Part shown: positions 63,002 through 64,000 of the stretch, one piece after another
Position numbering within the stretch: the first letter of the stretch is position 1
How the letters are laid out: every line of letters starts with the position of its first letter
Source: Pedobacter riviphilus
GTDB lineage: Bacteria; Bacteroidota; Bacteroidia; Sphingobacteriales; Sphingobacteriaceae
Assembly (NCBI RefSeq): GCF_014692875.1
Contig: NZ_CP061171.1
Span: 5,332,001 to 5,396,000, forward strand
DNA length: 64,000 nucleotides
Direction of reading: 5' to 3'
Notes under the pieces: model-generated
Told to the model about the DNA's origin: nothing
What the model saw: the letters and a program-made list of their open reading frames with translations, nothing else
The model's database searches: none
Program-made: the position numbers and the translations under genes

Positions 63002-63898
63002 ATGGCGCATAAAGCAGGTTTTGTTAGTATAATAGGTAAACCAAATGTAGGTAAATCTACCCTCATGAATGTGCTTGTAGGCGAGCGACTTAGCATTATT
63101 ACCCCTAAGGCACAAACCACAAGACACCGCATTTTAGGTATCGTAAATGAAGAAGAATATCAGATCGTTTTCTCTGATACACCGGGTATAATTAAGCCAA
63201 AATACAGTTTACAGGAGAGTATGATGAGCTTTGTTAACGGATCTTTGACCGATGCTGACGTACTTTTATTTGTAACCGACATTAACGAAGAGCATGATGA
63301 GGAAGACGTTTTGGAGAAAATTCTGAACCGTAACATCCCCACAATTGTACTCATCAATAAAATAGACAAAGCATTACAAGAGCAGGTTGATGAGAAGATT
63401 GCTTACTGGCAGGAGAAGCTAAATCCGGTTGCTATTTATGCAATTTCGGCTTTGCATAAACACAATGTCGACGGATTATTGGATCGCGTGCTCGAAATGT
63501 TGCCCGAACATCCACCATATTACGACAAAGAAGATTTAACCGATCGCTCAGAGCGTTTCTTTGTTTCGGAGATTATCCGTGAAAAAATATTCCTTAATTA
63601 TCAGAAAGAAATTCCTTACAGTACCGAGGTAATTGTGAAGAGTTTTAAAGAAGAGGAAATGAAAAATGGCAAAGGTGCCATGATCAGGATTACTGCAGAA
63701 ATTGTTGTCGAACGCGATTCGCAAAAAAACATTTTAATCGGCACTGGCGGAAGTATGTTGAAAAAGGTAGGTACTGAAGCACGCTTAGAGATCGAGAAAT
63801 TTTTAGATAGTAAGGTTTTCCTGGAAATGTTTGTGAAAGTAATTCCCGACTGGAGAAGCAAAAAGAATTATTTAAAAAGCTTCGGTTACGATAATTAA
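63002..63898 (+). CDS. era: GTPase Era
   Basis: This 298-residue GTPase matures 16S rRNA and the 30S subunit. G1 is GKPNVGKS (residues 12-19), G3 DTPGIIKP, G4 NKID, and a C-terminal KH domain contains ILIGTGGSMLKKVGTEAR. The frame runs up to 62942, but ATG 63002 (MAHKAGFVSIIG) is the conserved start. Confidence 0.95.
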   Translation: MAHKAGFVSIIGKPNVGKSTLMNVLVGERLSIITPKAQTTRHRILGIVNEEEYQIVFSDTPGIIKPKYSLQESMMSFVNGSLTDADVLLFVTDINEEHDEEDVLEKILNRNIPTIVLINKIDKALQEQVDEKIAYWQEKLNPVAIYAISALHKHNVDGLLDRVLEMLPEHPPYYDKEDLTDRSERFFVSEIIREKIFLNYQKEIPYSTEVIVKSFKEEEMKNGKGAMIRITAEIVVERDSQKNILIGTGGSMLKKVGTEARLEIEKFLDSKVFLEMFVKVIPDWRSKKNYLKSFGYDN

Positions 63899-63914
63899 TT
63901 TCGATTTTTAGGGT

Positions 63915-64000
63915 ATGATGAAAAATTTAACATTTCTCTTGCTGTTGATCGGTACGACGGTTTTTGCCCAGGAATCAAACAATGGTAAAAAATTGTGGGC
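63915..64000 (+). CDS. Secreted protein, 3' part outside window
   Basis: Only 28 codons are visible: a signal peptide (MMKNLTFLLLLIGTTVFAQ) followed by a polar start (ESNNGKKLW). The start is ATG 63915 or 63918, 16 bp after era. Function cannot be judged. Confidence 0.6.
   Translation, partial: MMKNLTFLLLLIGTTVFAQESNNGKKLW

Overview
The window looks like a chromosome segment of a Sphingobacteriales member of the Bacteroidota, most like Pedobacter. This rests on gene content (paired TonB-dependent receptors with carboxypeptidase-like N-domains, an sdhCAB operon of the Bacteroidota type with a single fused cytochrome b, Gfo/Idh/MocA plus DUF1080 gene clusters), on low GC with AT-rich spacers, on frequent TAnnTTTG -7 promoter boxes, and on the near absence of Shine-Dalgarno sequences. 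Genus is inference; no rRNA is present.

Layout. 1-4.6 kb: end of a DUF4369 lipoprotein gene, then sdhC-sdhA-sdhB and a terminator. 4.9-8.5 kb: a minus-strand BlaI/BlaR-like operon in which the M56 peptidase receptor is fused to TonB-C domains and a receptor-plug-like domain, followed by two secreted proteins made only of those domains. 8.6-11.8 kb: a NarL-type two-component system behind two unknown genes, and an orphan LuxR HTH protein. 11.8-17.6 kb: M28 peptidase, an ABC exporter with a tiny membrane peptide, and a divergent LytS/LytTR pair with direct-repeat operator candidates between them. 17.7-24.3 kb: acyltransferase, NUDIX hydrolase and two TonB-dependent receptors, one of them frameshifted. 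24.5-33 kb: housekeeping and small genes (hydroxyacid dehydrogenase, OsmC, M1 peptidase, GreA, HIT, a COG4315-type lipoprotein) and an ECF sigma factor translationally coupled to a membrane protein with a barrel-like C-terminus. 33-41.7 kb: pirin, old yellow enzyme with ArsR regulator, HxlR regulator, SDR with AraC regulator, CDGSH protein, GNATs and an alpha/beta hydrolase, interspersed with several families of palindromic intergenic repeats.

41.7-50.6 kb is a coherent sugar module: a ROK repressor divergent from three Gfo/Idh/MocA oxidoreductases and a 1157-residue secreted HEAT-repeat protein with two DUF1080 domains. In established families this combination belongs to glycoside breakdown through 3-keto intermediates. 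50.8-54.6 kb encodes a large TPR/DUF3857/transglutaminase-like protein.

54.65-62.3 kb looks like an accessory block. It opens with a GC-rich coding scar, carries two HxlR regulators, an extra RsgA-type GTPase, Crp/Fnr, DoxX, a zinc-less alcohol dehydrogenase, an SDR, an SDR with an internal deletion, and a headless NTF2-like fragment, and ends at two tandem tRNA-Glu/tRNA-fMet pairs. era follows, and the window ends in a new secreted-protein gene.

Stretches over 300 bp without a gene: 4513-5010 (two terminators, TTTGCATAT triplet, small inverted repeat at 4641-4667), 11201-11518 (promoter and a 24-bp palindrome), 18450-18771 (cruciform repeat), 34055-34585 (two repeat elements and a terminator), 36001-36502 (operator, repeat relic, terminator), 37531-37941 (three HxlR operator-like boxes, then AT/pyrimidine-rich sequence in which I see nothing), 55228-55539 (gene remnant, weak promoter).
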